DNA from: Rhea pennata
Lineage: Eukaryota; Chordata; Aves; Rheiformes; Rheidae
Length of the DNA: 64,000 nt
NCBI RefSeq assembly: GCF_028389875.1
Contig: NC_084674.1
Span: forward strand, 15,409,501-15,473,500
Direction of reading: 5' to 3'
In this document: piece by piece, positions 28,900 through 41,100 of the stretch
How positions within the stretch are numbered: position 1 is the stretch's first letter
Layout: every line of letters begins with the position of its first letter
Translations under genes and position numbers: made by a program
The notes under the pieces: generated by a model
Told to the model about the DNA's origin: nothing
The model's input: only the letters and a program-made list of their open reading frames with translations
Databases searched by the model: none

Positions 28900-29255
28900 G
28901 AGAGCTCTTCCCTATGTCCTCAGGCAGCCGGGCCGGGGGAGCGGCCCCGGCCAGGGCCGGCACAAGGCTGCTGCCCGGGTCCGTGCCCGGCGCGCAGCCG
29001 TTTCTCAGCTGCGTTCGGCCGGGAGCGGAGCGCAGCCGACCGGCGCCGGAGGACGGCCGTGCAGCCGCTCGCGGCCCTGCCGGGGGCAGCGGCGCGGCTC
29101 GAGCCGTCGCGCTCTGCAGCTTTCCCACAAAAATGTTTTGAACAGTGGGGGAGCGGGGCTGGGAATGCTTCTCCCCCCGGCACAGCCTGCGGTGCCTGCC
29201 GAGCGCTCGAAGCTGCGTGTGTGTCCCGGATTCGGTGTTCGGAGTTACTGCAAGG
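28900..29255. promoter_or_regulatory. Isolated CpG-rich patch inside the putative ERC2 intron
   Basis: Roughly 350 bases with dense CpG and very high G+C (for example ggccgggagcggagcgcagc) sit in otherwise AT-rich DNA, more than 9 kb from any exon I can support. Such orphan islands often mark alternative promoters, non-coding RNA starts or retrocopies. No coding sequence was recognised; the open frames on both strands are compositional. Confidence 0.55.
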
Positions 29256-30280
29256 ACATGTCACAGATGAACCGGAAAAGCTGTCAAGAAATCTGTAGCA
29301 ACACTAAAACTGGAGTAATACGGCAACCCTCGGTGGACCGCTGTTGTTTCAACGCTCGCTCTCTTTCTGCCTTCTCAGCCCCTTGCTTACTCAGATGTTA
29401 ATGGCATTCATACAGCAAACTAAATGCAGTGTGTGCGTGCAGCGGGAGAGTGACGGGCTGCACGTTGTGCAGTATTGCAGAAAGATTTTGTTGGCATCGT
29501 TCTCAGCTCTTCAGGTTCTCAGCTTTTCAGATAGTGAAGGTGTTTTAATTTAGCACAAAATTAGTTTATACTTTCCATGTGATTTCAAAAAAGGTAAGAT
29601 AGGATTAGGGAATCTTGAATTTTTATTTATAAATTCACGACTTGTTATTGGTTCATGCTTGTAGTCTTTTTATATGATTTATACAGTTTAGTAAATAAAA
29701 TCTTAGCTTCTTCCCCTCTGTGTTTAGCCAACGTTAAAGAATGTGAAATATATTATTTTATTGGCATTGACTCACAACTGAGTCAGTGAAGTTCTTTGCA
29801 TTTACAACTAAAATTGGATTCCAGCTTTCAAAAATTTATGACAATTGCTCCTTCTTGTGGCTTGAATGTTGACATATAATTAATGTAGGATTTCTTCTTG
29901 AGATTTCCTGCCTCGGTTTGTACCTGTCACAAAAATATCCTTGAAAGTTTATCTAACAGCTGGAACACCACGAAAGTCGATTGAAATTTAGCAAAGAGAT
30001 TTACTGGGGCCAGCAGGAAGTGCTCAGAGCAGGATGGCATAAATATGCAAAAAGAGCCCCCTTTTCAGCTGTTTTAAAGGATCCCAGTACAGGCTGATAA
30101 TGGCATAATACCGAAAAACACTACGATTGTGTCAGCCAGCAACACCAGCACATAAAAGGCTTCCACAAGCCTGGATTGGCACATTGCTGAGTTATGAACC
30201 AAATAGAAATATGTTTGCTGCTTTCCCTCAATCCCAGCTGCCCTGCAGGTTGCAACTCATTCTTTTGAGAAACCAGATAT

Positions 30281-30305
30281 ATTTCATGGGAATTTCCCAT
30301 GAAAT
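30281..30305. repeat. Near-perfect palindrome centred on a kappaB-like site
   Basis: ATTTCATGGGAA, then T, then TTCCCATGAAAT: 12-bp perfect arms around a single base. The core GGGAATTTCC fits the NF-kappaB consensus GGGRNWYYCC. A second, outer pair (GAACCAAATAGA at 30196-30207 and TCTATTTGGTTC at 30316-30327) makes a nested inverted repeat of about 130 bp directly before the CR1 relic. Confidence 0.8.
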
Positions 30306-30339
30306 GGTTTTGAAATCTATTTGGTTCCTCCACAGGATT

Positions 30340-31005
30340 GAAGGAATTCTGAAAAGTCTAGATCTGGGTTGCAGGGACTTAGTGTCGGTACTGAGGGACT
30401 GGGCAGTGGAAAAGCAGATGAAATTTCATTTAGATAAATGTAAAATGAAGCACATGGGAGAAAAGCAACCCTAACACTACATACCAAATGTCAGGTTGTA
30501 AATTAGCCGTTACTCTTTGGAAGGAGATGTTGGAGTCATTGCGCAGAGTTCTCCAAAAACTTAGCTTTATTTGCAGCAGCTGTCAAAAAGGCAAGCAGAA
30601 TATTAGAAATAACCGGGAAAGAAATAGCTCTCTAAACAGAAAGCAATATGTTTTGCCCCTGTGCTAATAAAAGGCATGGCCAAACCTTCACCATTGTACA
30701 TATTTCTGATAAGCCATTGAAAAAGAATAGAGTACAAGAAAGGTCAGAAAAAAGGGACGATGAGGATAATAGACCTTTAGAATCGTTTCTGCATGAGGAG
30801 AGACCATTGCAATATCTTTGTTATTCAGCCTGGAAAAGAGGTAGAGGTATGCAAGATCTCTAAAATCCCGAATGGTCTGCAGGATGTGACTATGAAATGA
30901 TTGACAGCTATTCCCACCATATGGGTGAAATAAGCAGGCAGCGGATTCTAGATATAACGAAAGGAACTACTTATTCATATATCATTAAGACAGCAAGTAA
31001 AAATG
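30340..31005 (+). mobile_element. Decayed CR1-type LINE fragment (reverse transcriptase 3' region)
   Basis: The + strand reads, with frameshifts and stops, like the C-terminal part of a sauropsid CR1 reverse transcriptase. Around 30415-30465 is MKFHLDKCKMKHMGEK, matching the conserved (M)xFNxDKCKVxHxG block. It is followed by gagatgttggagtcattg (the E-x-D-L-G-V segment) and by aaaaaggcaagcagaatatta (KKANRxL). Farther on come gaggagagaccat (the YEERL segment), ttcagcctggaaaagag (LFSLEKR) and ataagcaggcagcggatt near the element's 3' end. It is not functional. Limits are approximate. Confidence 0.75.
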
Positions 31006-31465
31006 AAATTAAACAATTCTAAATAGTTTGTGGATAATGTTGGACTATCCATGGCTATAAAATGCAGTGTTCAGGATCCAGCCGGGAGCCCCTGCGCTGC
31101 TGGCTGCGGGGAGCCTGCAGGCTACGTTGGCCAGAGGGAAAGGGCCAGTCTGAACAGGACGTGCCTTGCCTCTCTCTGCACGTGTCCCGTGCCGTGAGTA
31201 GTAGAAGGTGTGATTTGCTCCTGTCCTACACTTCAAACTTTGGGAGAGACCTAACTTAGAAAATTCACCTTGTTCCAGTAGAAATTTCTATCAAACTATA
31301 AAGCAGTTTGTGTTCATTACTGTGACAATGCCCTGTGCTGGAAAATACGTATCGTAGGGAATTTTAAATAACATTTTACTTAGTAAAATTAAAATAAAGG
31401 TCTCAAAATATTCTATTGGAAAAAGATCCTGCAGAGACAGAGAGGGGCATTGGTGATCCTCCTCC

Positions 31466-31482
31466 TTTTTTTTTTTTTTTTT
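31466..31482. repeat. T17 homopolymer
   Basis: A pure run of 17 T follows cctcc; a second, shorter T run lies near 31529-31538. Confidence 0.9.
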
Positions 31483-34400
31483 GTCTCCTATGGTTGTGAT
31501 TCAGTGACTTGCATGAGAAAATTGCCTTTTTTTTTTTACATGACTTTTAATACGACTATTAATTGTTGAGCTCTATTAAAAACTTATTCCTGAATCAATA
31601 AAACCCTTTGTTGCTAAGCAACTGATAAATTACAGTTGGAATATACACTACAAAAAATAACTTGTTCAAAAGCACAAGTTGCTCTGGCAAATGTTGGTTT
31701 TTGGTTTGAGCTGTGCCAGTGTTTGGAACAACAAAATTTTCTCATCCAAAAATCCAGTGAAATTACTTTATTTAACTTAATCCTCACACTTTATATTCTA
31801 GCCCTAGTTATACACCAAGCTGTATTCAAATACGAATTGCATGATCCAGTCATGCTTGTACTGAATTCCCACATTTTTGCATCCAACTCAGATATTCTTT
31901 ATACAGTTCAGGCTACTGCATATCATATCTAAAGTGTATAAATGTTAATGTAAAGGTATGCAGAGCATCAGTGACTTGTACTGTGTCTTTAAATTCAGAC
32001 AGAAAATGAGGCAAGGCATGCAAATGTGAGAAAAAAATAAATCCACAAGATTAGAGATCAATGAATTGGAAGAGTCTGTTCATTTTTATAACATTTAATA
32101 TGAGATTAGGATGTGTTCTCAACTTTGGTTTTCCCCTCTTGAATTAGACAGATCATGAGCACAATGTTTCTTGAGGGTAGACCTGAAACTATCTTGTCTT
32201 TCTCGTAATAGATGTGTTTCAGTGGAAAAGATTTTTTTTTTTTTTAATGAACAAATTCTGTTGTTTCCCCCTCTGAAATTAATGGTGTACTGAACAAAGT
32301 TTGAACTGTTATCAGTATTATTACTTCACAGGTGGTTGTTCCTATCAGTTAAGTTCTGCTCTGGGCTTTGCTTTTTTTTGGCTGAGTTTGACACATTTAT
32401 GCAGGCACAACTAGAGCTTCTTTTGGTTGTCTTTTGTTTTTTAAAGTTAGCAAATTACTTTTCCTCAAAAATGCTTCTGAGACTTACTCTTCTCATTCCA
32501 ACCAACAGAGCTGCAATATGCAGGTAAAGCAGGTGGTGCCAATGTTGCTGAATGGTAACCACCTCAGCGGTCAGAGACTGGCAATGGAGATTGAGAGTAG
32601 TAAAAGCAGTACTGCAGAGAAGGGAATAAAAGAAGGGGGAGAGAAAACAGAGCTTAAGTAAACAGGAGAAAGAGATAGGTGGAAAAAATGGAGAAGGTCT
32701 GTGGACAACTGGAATGGAAGATTGAGATTAGAAGAAAGTGGGCATAGAGAGGAAAAGGTGTTCTCTGGAAGAAATACTAATCAGTGTAAGTTGTTCTGAG
32801 TAATGCTGGGTTGCAGTGATTATTTCTTTGTGCCTATAAATTGACTAATCTTGTATTGATCAACACAGTTGTTAGTTTAATTGTAGTAGAGATAATTTGC
32901 AAGTAACTTGCAAAATGTGTCAAGTAGAAAGTGTGGCCCTTGCTGTTTTATATGATTTAATGTTGAAGTTCGTATTTTTAGTTGTTTATATTTACCTGAG
33001 TTGTATGGAAGATCTGAGTATCTCCTTTGGAAATCTTGCGATCTGAGCCTCTGACCTTGCAAACTCTTATGTACTCACTTGCTTTTAATTTCATAAATGG
33101 ATGATATTTGGAGAAGGGGGGGGGAACGAGGTTTTGCTTAAACAGATTGCTTATTACTATTTTAATATTTTTGTTTGTGCAACATTGTTTATTACCTTCC
33201 ATGTTGATAACTGTGGATCATTCATTTTCATGGAATATTATATGCATGCCCTTAGTAAAAGGATAGCCTGTAAGGCCCCCTTCAGCACAAACTCTTCAGC
33301 ATACTTTTAATCTTCAGTGCATGTCTAAGTCTAACTTAGAGTAAAAATCAAAACCTATGCTTGCATGTTTACCAGAACTGGTCCCTATCATGTACTGAGA
33401 AATGCGTGGGCAGACCCATAATTGTGGAGAAGCTAATAATATTGGGGCCTAAAGTATAAAAATTATTGCATAATTAGACCACACAAGCTAGATTTCAAAA
33501 TGCTGCATGTTGTTTGGATGGGTATTTAAAAAATAAGTAGCTGTTGAGCATGTATGGTCATGTTCACACTGCCACACACAGTCATTGTAATGCTCTAGCA
33601 GTTCTAGGAGTTCAAGTAGATCCAGTGTTGATCTTGCTTCAAATAAACCAAATAGACCTAACACTTCTCTTAACTGCATCTCTTTCTTCTTGACTTTTAA
33701 AGATGAAATTGTAAATATCATGCTTCACCTTTATGAGCAGGCTCATGTGATGAGCCATGTGAAATAAAATATATGTAGCATCCTTTGGAGGAGGAGATGG
33801 TGGAAGTATAACTCATTAATTGCAAAACAGGCTTTAGGCATCTACCAAACTCCGAGCTATCCTTTGGCCATTTGATTTCATTTATATTTTTAGTAATACA
33901 ATAGACATACCTCACAGCATGATCCATGGAACAAATGGTCTTTAAATATGCTAACAATATAGCTTTAAAGAGTCCAGAGCTATTAACTAGCAGAATAAAC
34001 TAATAAAACAGCATGTTAAGGGTTTACCTAAATTACGGAGTGCAGATAGGGACGTAACTGTTGGTATAGTTGGTTCAGATCCTCATAGCAAGGCTCTAAA
34101 GCTCATTAGTTTATTCTCAGCTTTAAAAGATAAGCAAACTAATGTGATCGCAAAAGCAGATGCAGGCCATTAGATGCATCCTTATTAATCTCTTTATTAT
34201 TATTTGGTTGAAAAGAAGATAATCCCAGCAAACTTCTGCCAATTTACTGGAGTCATCTGCCCTAAGGACACCATGCTCTGCCCAGTGCTTCCAAGAAGGC
34301 TTGTTCTCTCTAGCCAAGAATCTGGTCTTTCCCTAAGGGAAGAAATCAGCCCACACAAGAAGTACCTCGAACCTGTGCTCGGTTCTTACCACCGCTCTTC

Positions 34401-35823
34401 CTGCCCGGTGCTCTCCAGCCCTTGGGCACTCCGCTGCTCAAGGCCCTTGTGCTCTTACTCGGTGGCTAACATGCTTTGGGATTAAACTTCCCCACCACAA
34501 CCACGTACTTACTAGCATTTACTCCAGTACAACGACATTGAAAACCAATATGCTTCTAAGAACAGAGCACAGTGACAGCCCCAGCAAACGAGCGTCAGCC
34601 AAGCACAACAGCCCGCCAGTTTTGGACTATCACGTAGTGACTGACCTCCATACGGTGCATGAGGTGAAAACAAAGTCCTGCTCCTTACGACTGGCCGAAC
34701 ATGCGTTGTGAGAATTTCCTTTAGTCACAAACTGACAGCGAATCTGAAAACATGACAGAAAAGGTAAGTCCTGCGAATTCTAGAATTCCCCCCTCGTCCA
34801 GAGAAAGGCCACAGCTATGACCTCGCTTGGCTCAGGCCAACTTCCTTGAACAGAGAAGCAACATTCCTTCATCACTGGTGGCCAAGGAGGGAATGTGCTG
34901 TGCTTCGGACGTCATTTTTTGTCCCTCCAAAAGGAGCGGCCAGTTATGGATTAGCAAGTCGGAGCTTCCCGAGCAGCTCAGCCAGCAGCCGCTAACAGCA
35001 CCTGTCAAGAGAGGGGCGACTGCCACTGTTAAGTGAAAATCCTCTCGCCTCACCTGTGAAGGGACAGGGGAGGCCGCTAGGGAAATGTCTGCGGGCAGAG
35101 AGAAGAAAAGCTGCGGCGACCCCTCCTCTCCCGGCCGTTCCCTGCACGTTGCACTTGCCAGGCGCAGCAAAGCTTTCGCTCGGGCTGGGGGAGCGGGGGG
35201 CAGCAGCAACCGGCACCAGCCTTGGAAGGCAGTCTTGTGGCTGCGCACGGGTTTGACTGACCCATCCGCTACCCCAAATCTAGAGAGTAGTTACTGCCGG
35301 CAGCGACGAATCTGTAGGAATCCGCAGAAACTGGGACCACGATGAGTTTTTGGAAGGCAAACGTGAGCGCCTGAGATCTGAAGGCTCTGAGCATCCTAAT
35401 TAAAGTGCAGTAGAAATCTTGCACCATTCTCTGAGAAAACGCGATCCTTAGGGAGGTAAGAAGGGGTATGCTTTCACCTCAGGGTTTATATTACAGGTAT
35501 AAATTAACTTATTTTGTCCAAGATTTAAATTTAAAACACAGCTCTCAGTCGCATCACTTATCTTCTTCCATCTTTAGTGTCCATTTCACAATCTGATTTT
35601 TAAATCTAAATTAAATGTATGTTTTATTTTTAAAAATGAAAAAATCGGACCAGAGGGGAGCATTGATTTAATCAAGTGGATGCTCATGAGTGGAAGCTCC
35701 ACCAGCTGAGATCTTAGTGGGTTTGTTTTTTCTGTTTTCATTTTGCAATGAATTTCTGGCAACAAAGATTTCTCTATGCAGTGAAAACTTTCTCTTTTAA
35801 AAGAAAACAGCATCTTGGGGTTT

Positions 35824-35825
<2 letters not shown>

Positions 35826-35857
<32 letters not shown>
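35826..35857. repeat. T32 homopolymer
   Basis: A pure run of 32 T in putative ERC2 intron. It is either a slippage-prone homopolymer or the tail of a minus-strand retro-insertion; no recognisable element body follows it. Confidence 0.95.
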
Positions 35858-35861
<4 letters not shown>

Positions 35862-38125
35862 AAACAAAACATGCAGCAAGTTGCAATTAAATTTCGGTTA
35901 ACAAAATGCAAAAATACACCCAACCTCCATCTGCCAAAAATAAATAGTTTGAAAAGTAGTTTCACATCCCTGACAACGACGACTGTGTTTATGACATATT
36001 TCTGGTGCCATATTCCGCTCTCCTATCACTGCCAGCTTGCATCCAGTATTTAGAAATAAAACAGAAACACATTGAACTTGCTGAACTAGATGTTGCCACA
36101 CTGCAACTCTAATGGGCTTAGTGACCACAACCTACAGGGGCCAGAATGTGTCAACAGCAAAAGGGCCAACCTCAATCACTGTCTGTGCTTTTACAAAGTT
36201 GTTACATGTTTAATTCTTTGCAGCTTAGTTCTCCTGCTGTTTTGGCTGCTCGAAACCAAGGCTCATATATTGCAGCAGCCTTCTCTACCTCATATAATGC
36301 CACAAAGGTCCCAGCAGGAGACCTTTCAGTGGAGCAGACAAGCCACAGGCTAGGGCAAACAGGGCATCACAACTTCCTAATAAGATGACTTATTAGATTG
36401 GGGGCTTGACACAGCTTTTATTTAACCACTTCTTTTCCCTGCCACCAGAAACGTGACCTGTCTCTCCCCTCAAACCACAGCAAGAGGTAGGTGGCTTTGC
36501 AGCAAACACTGCTGCGTGTGTTCGGGTGGGCTGTAAGCAGAGCGTGATTTCTGGTGCATCGCTACGCCAACAGATTAATTTTGCCCTTAATGCCAGATTT
36601 CCAGCCGTGTGGCCTTTTGTTGTATTCAATACACGCTTTTCCCATCAGCTCGGTCGGTGCCTCTTCGGGACGCTGCCTGGGCTTGTGAAGGCCAGCAGCG
36701 AAGGGGTTAATCGGCTGCAAATGCAGGATCAGTTTCCTGCCCGCACTTGCAATGGCCCAAGGCAGTGCCTGCTTTGGGAGGGAAGGGAGCGAGCGCCTTG
36801 CCGGGTCCCAGGTGGCAGACAGGCAAGCCGTGTTATTAAGCAGCAGAGATCGCAAAACCTTGATCTTCAAAAAAGGCCCCTAATTAGTCCCTAGCATGAG
36901 AATAAATGGCATTCCACATCAGCAAGGATGAAAAAGGCTCCTTCAGGTTTCATTAAGTAATCTCGGCTACTGACAGTTTTTAGGATCATGTTGGGAGCTC
37001 TGGGTGTTTGAACCACTTTACCCAAGAACTCTTCTTTATTTGTCACTTAGGTTTGATTTAAATTTTTTAAAAAATCTTAATGGTCTCACATGCTGCATCT
37101 TAACGAAGTCGTAAATGTCTTGACGCGGAGCAACGTGCCCGAACGCTGCTGAGTCACTGCCGCCCCTGGGAGCCGGGTCGCGGCTCTGCTGAAGTCTGTG
37201 GAAATTTTTCCATCATATTCAATACCCTCCAGCTCACACCATCTGAGAGTCCTAGTTCGAAACCCTTCTTAACAGCTCCTATAACCCTGTTTGTAGTTCA
37301 GTGTGCAAGTGACAGATTGAAGAATATGTGCTAAGTTTTCTCATATTTCTGAAGAGCTTTGATTTGGACTAGACTTGTTTTATGAAAAGAAAATGCATAT
37401 TTAGAGACAAATATGTGTTTCAACTCTTGTCTATTTTTGATTTATAAACATTCCCAGAAGAGAAGGCATCCTTCTCCAAATAGTCTCAAGGTTCACAAAC
37501 TTCATCTAATTCTATCATATAATTGTATAGTAGTTTTCAAGGACTCGCCCTCTCTAGAGGGCTTGGATCTACTTGATTTTATTCATCCCAGTGGTATCTG
37601 CTTTTATCCCTGACTCAGATTAACAGTTTTGACATTATAGCAATATGGAAAGTTCATCACAGTCATGCAGGGCTTCTACCACCAGCTGCAGATCCTTCCA
37701 GAGTGTACTGTATAGTGCACTGAAAACATAAATAACAACAAATGGGATAAATAATTTCTTTGCCAGAATTGGAACAAAGTTCATTTTGTCTTTATAAATA
37801 ACTTTTTATACTAATGTTTTTGTGAACCTTTCAATATTTAATTAAATCATGCAATTTCTATTTTTAAAGATATCTTTTACTCCTATATTTACTGTTTTTA
37901 AGATTGAGAGCAAGTAACCCATAAATCATTGTAAGGTAAAAAAGAAAAATGGTTCTGCTTTAACAGTGTAGCTAAAAAGGTATTTTCTAACCTCTGAGTA
38001 AACACTTCAGAATCACTTATTCAAACTAAAGAATTATCATTATGAGGGATATCTCATGCTATTGTGGAAAAGAGATTGGTTATTCGGAGTTTGTAAGCGA
38101 GGCTTGAGCTATTTATTTTCTGAAG

Positions 38126-41100
38126 TTCTTCGTGCCCCGTGATGGGAACAGGACGCTCTTTGCCTACGCAGAAGCGAACGTTGTCAGACAATTGCAGATC
38201 TCCCAGGTAATGCTTCCTTAAGCGGCATTTTTAAGAATGGCTGAAATTTGCTCTCCTTTGCTTTCTGTGTTCAGGGGTCTCCGGCTCATACGCAGCGCTG
38301 CAGTTACTGTTTGAATCAAGAAACTTCCTTTAGTGTTGCTTTAACCTGTGCGCTTTATTGATTTGAGATGTAAGAAATTGGATGCCAAAACTTTGGTTAT
38401 TTTAACTAGTTCTAAACAAGAAAGACTAACATCAGTTTTGACAACAAACAAAACCAGGTTTTGTTCTATCAGTTATGTTTAAAAGATTCCAATTTCAAAC
38501 CAAACACAAGTTGTGGTTATTCTGTCAGATATTTATATAGCCACTGGGGCGCCATAGTTATGCACCGCATACATCATTGTATTTTTAAAATGTACTTAAT
38601 GAACATTTTTTCTTTTCTGGTAACTACTTCATTGCCTTAAATGAATGCATTCCAATAGAATTTGTAACAAATGAGCACTTTGTGTTTGCATTAATGCCAA
38701 ACACGTTTAACAAATTTTTAACAAGGAACACTGGCAAAAAGCCAAACTCCTAGAGGGACACTGAAGGAATGCTATAAATTTAAACTGGATTTTACCTTTT
38801 CACTCAGCTCAACAAGTGTCTTAGGTGTCTTTGGCATCTTGATATTGAAAGTTTTCTACTTAGGCTGGATACAACTTTGTCTTAATTATTTGTCTTCTTG
38901 GCCTTCCTTGATGAAGACCTTTGCATCGGTATAGCAGGTTCTAACAGGATACATGCTTTAGTAACAAGGAGCTGTTTCTTCATTCAAAAATCTTCTTTTT
39001 GTGGGAAACCGGCCCGGAGGAAGTAGCAGGAACAGTGTGTGTCGGTGGGGTTATGACGACAGAGGAGTGTGGGCTGCAGATATCCTGCCGTACTACCTCT
39101 TTCCACACGCAGCCGAGAGCGCTCCCTTAGCCGCCAGCTCCCTAATCTTTTTCTTGCGCTGAGCTGCAAATTTCTGGGCTCCGATCACGGTCGCAACCGC
39201 ATGTCAGAGGCAGGGGCAGAGCAGCCCACGCCTTGCCAGTGGGCCGAGCTCTTGGCTTGCGCAGGAGCCGCGAACAGATTTTTGGCTGAATCTAACACCT
39301 GGGGGGACCCTGCAGTTGTAGGGTTATGCCCACACGGTACGTGTCATTACAAACCCGGGGAATCTCCTAGGCTGAAATACACGTTCAGAGTAAAAGTGTT
39401 ACAAGTAGCTGCACAAACCACATGCTTGGTCTTTGCTTGTAACTTAATATATTCATTTAATTTTTACTGTGTTATTTCAGTTTTAATCAAATGCAGGAAC
39501 TGGAAAATAATAATTACTTAGCACTCATCCAGGACTATTAAGGCACATTACAAACATTAAGCCTTGTAAATTCCTGTGAAGAGCTTGGTATTATCCCTGC
39601 GATAGCGAAGGGCACAGAAGTTAGGCACAGAAAAATGATGCGACTTTTTGGTCACACAAGAAGCTAGTGGCAGAGACAGAATTCAGAGCGGTACCATGCC
39701 AGGGCTTTTGCTTAATCCTGTCATTTTTTTCATGGTTTTGGACAGAGCGAAGTAAAAATTAAAATGCATTTTTTTTTCCTTCATGTCATTTAGATTTCAC
39801 TGCTGCAAGAGCCAGGAAGTCACATGAGAAACAGTTTATAAGTCATTCTAAACTTATTTTTGAATTACTGCTTTTTAACCTAGTTATGTTTCCAGAAAAT
39901 GAAATAATTTCACATAATTTGTTAGTACTCTGAAGAAGGAAACTGAGGAATTCATTCTGACAGCTTTTTTAAAGATGTCACATTATAATGCAGATGCCTT
40001 GACATAGATTAAGGAAACATCCGAATCCTTAGGGCAGAAACAGCCCTAACAGATTTTCATTAATGATATCCTTCTCTGCTAGCGCTTGGTCAGATACCAA
40101 TTGCTTCCAATAAACTGGCTATTCGCTCTCTCTCTGCCTCCCTCATTACCGTATCAGTTGCTGGCCTTTTATGTAGGTACCATGTGTAACAGGTTAGGAG
40201 AGGGCAATTTAGGCCTATGTGAATGGGTATCTGTTTTTGTATCTGGATGCTTGTTGCAAACATTTGGAAAGCATATGGAGCATAATGGACATTAACCCAG
40301 ATGTCAAAAATAGCCTGCATTTTACTACTGTTATTAAACAGTTTCCCCTTTAACCCCTTTGTGTTTACCCACCCTCTCCTAGCTTGTTTCTGCAAATCAC
40401 TGCTGAGAGGAAAGGACTGGAAGTAAAAAGTAGTAATCGGGCAGGTGTCTTTATCCAAAGGAAAAACAATCTGAATAAATATTTGTGGGCTACTACACTT
40501 TTATATCTTCACGTCCTTCTGCTGTTTTCATTGACTGGCATCTAATGGACTGTCAGAGGTGCCAAACTCGTACGACATTAATTTCAGCTGGAGCACTGCT
40601 GACTATAAGTCCAATGTACGTTACCAAATTTTACTTCTGTTTTAGAAGTTCAGTGACCTATATCAAGCACTGCATTGAAGAAATAAATACAAATTTAATT
40701 TACTCAGCTTTAGTTGGTATATGACAGCAATATCCTTTTATATATTTATTTGACTTACTTGAGAAATACTTTGCATTTCCTACCTGTGGTGAACAAGTTT
40801 TTGTTACACTTCCAATACCTATATAGTTTCCTGATGAATGAGTGGGTTGATTAGTGGGGTTTATTCAGGAGGTTCGTTCTGTACTAAAAACCCCAATGAA
40901 AAGTTGGGGAGCAGGCCTGACAGAGATTGCATTTGTTGCTGTTTCTCAGATTCGACTCTTTAGCCTGGTTCTTATTTTTAAGAGTATAAATGAGTGTTAA
41001 TTGCAAAGCAACTTCAGCTTGTAAAATATCAAGTATATTGAAGATTTGCTGTGATTATGATTTAGTGAACCTGCTAAAAAAAATAGAGATATTTTTTGTG

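Larger units (their letters stand above)
25738..38125. other. Non-coding DNA, read as ERC2 intron
   Basis: Contents are the orphan CpG patch (28.9 kb), the kappaB palindrome and CR1 relic (30.2-31.0 kb), T tracts (31.5 and 35.8 kb) and a CpG-moderate stretch near 35.06-35.26 kb. The block at about 36.8-37.08 kb resembles conserved non-coding sequence. No exon could be supported. Confidence 0.5.

Noticed and set aside
30121..30474. Open frame overlapping the palindrome and the start of the CR1 relic
   Set aside because: Its only recognisable part (FHLDKCKMKHMG) belongs to the decayed CR1 reverse transcriptase, so it is not an independent gene.
34736..34765. Exon-like fragment ending M-T-E-K before gtaagtcc
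   Set aside because: The donor is good, but the acceptor is weak and the coding content too short to support a gene.
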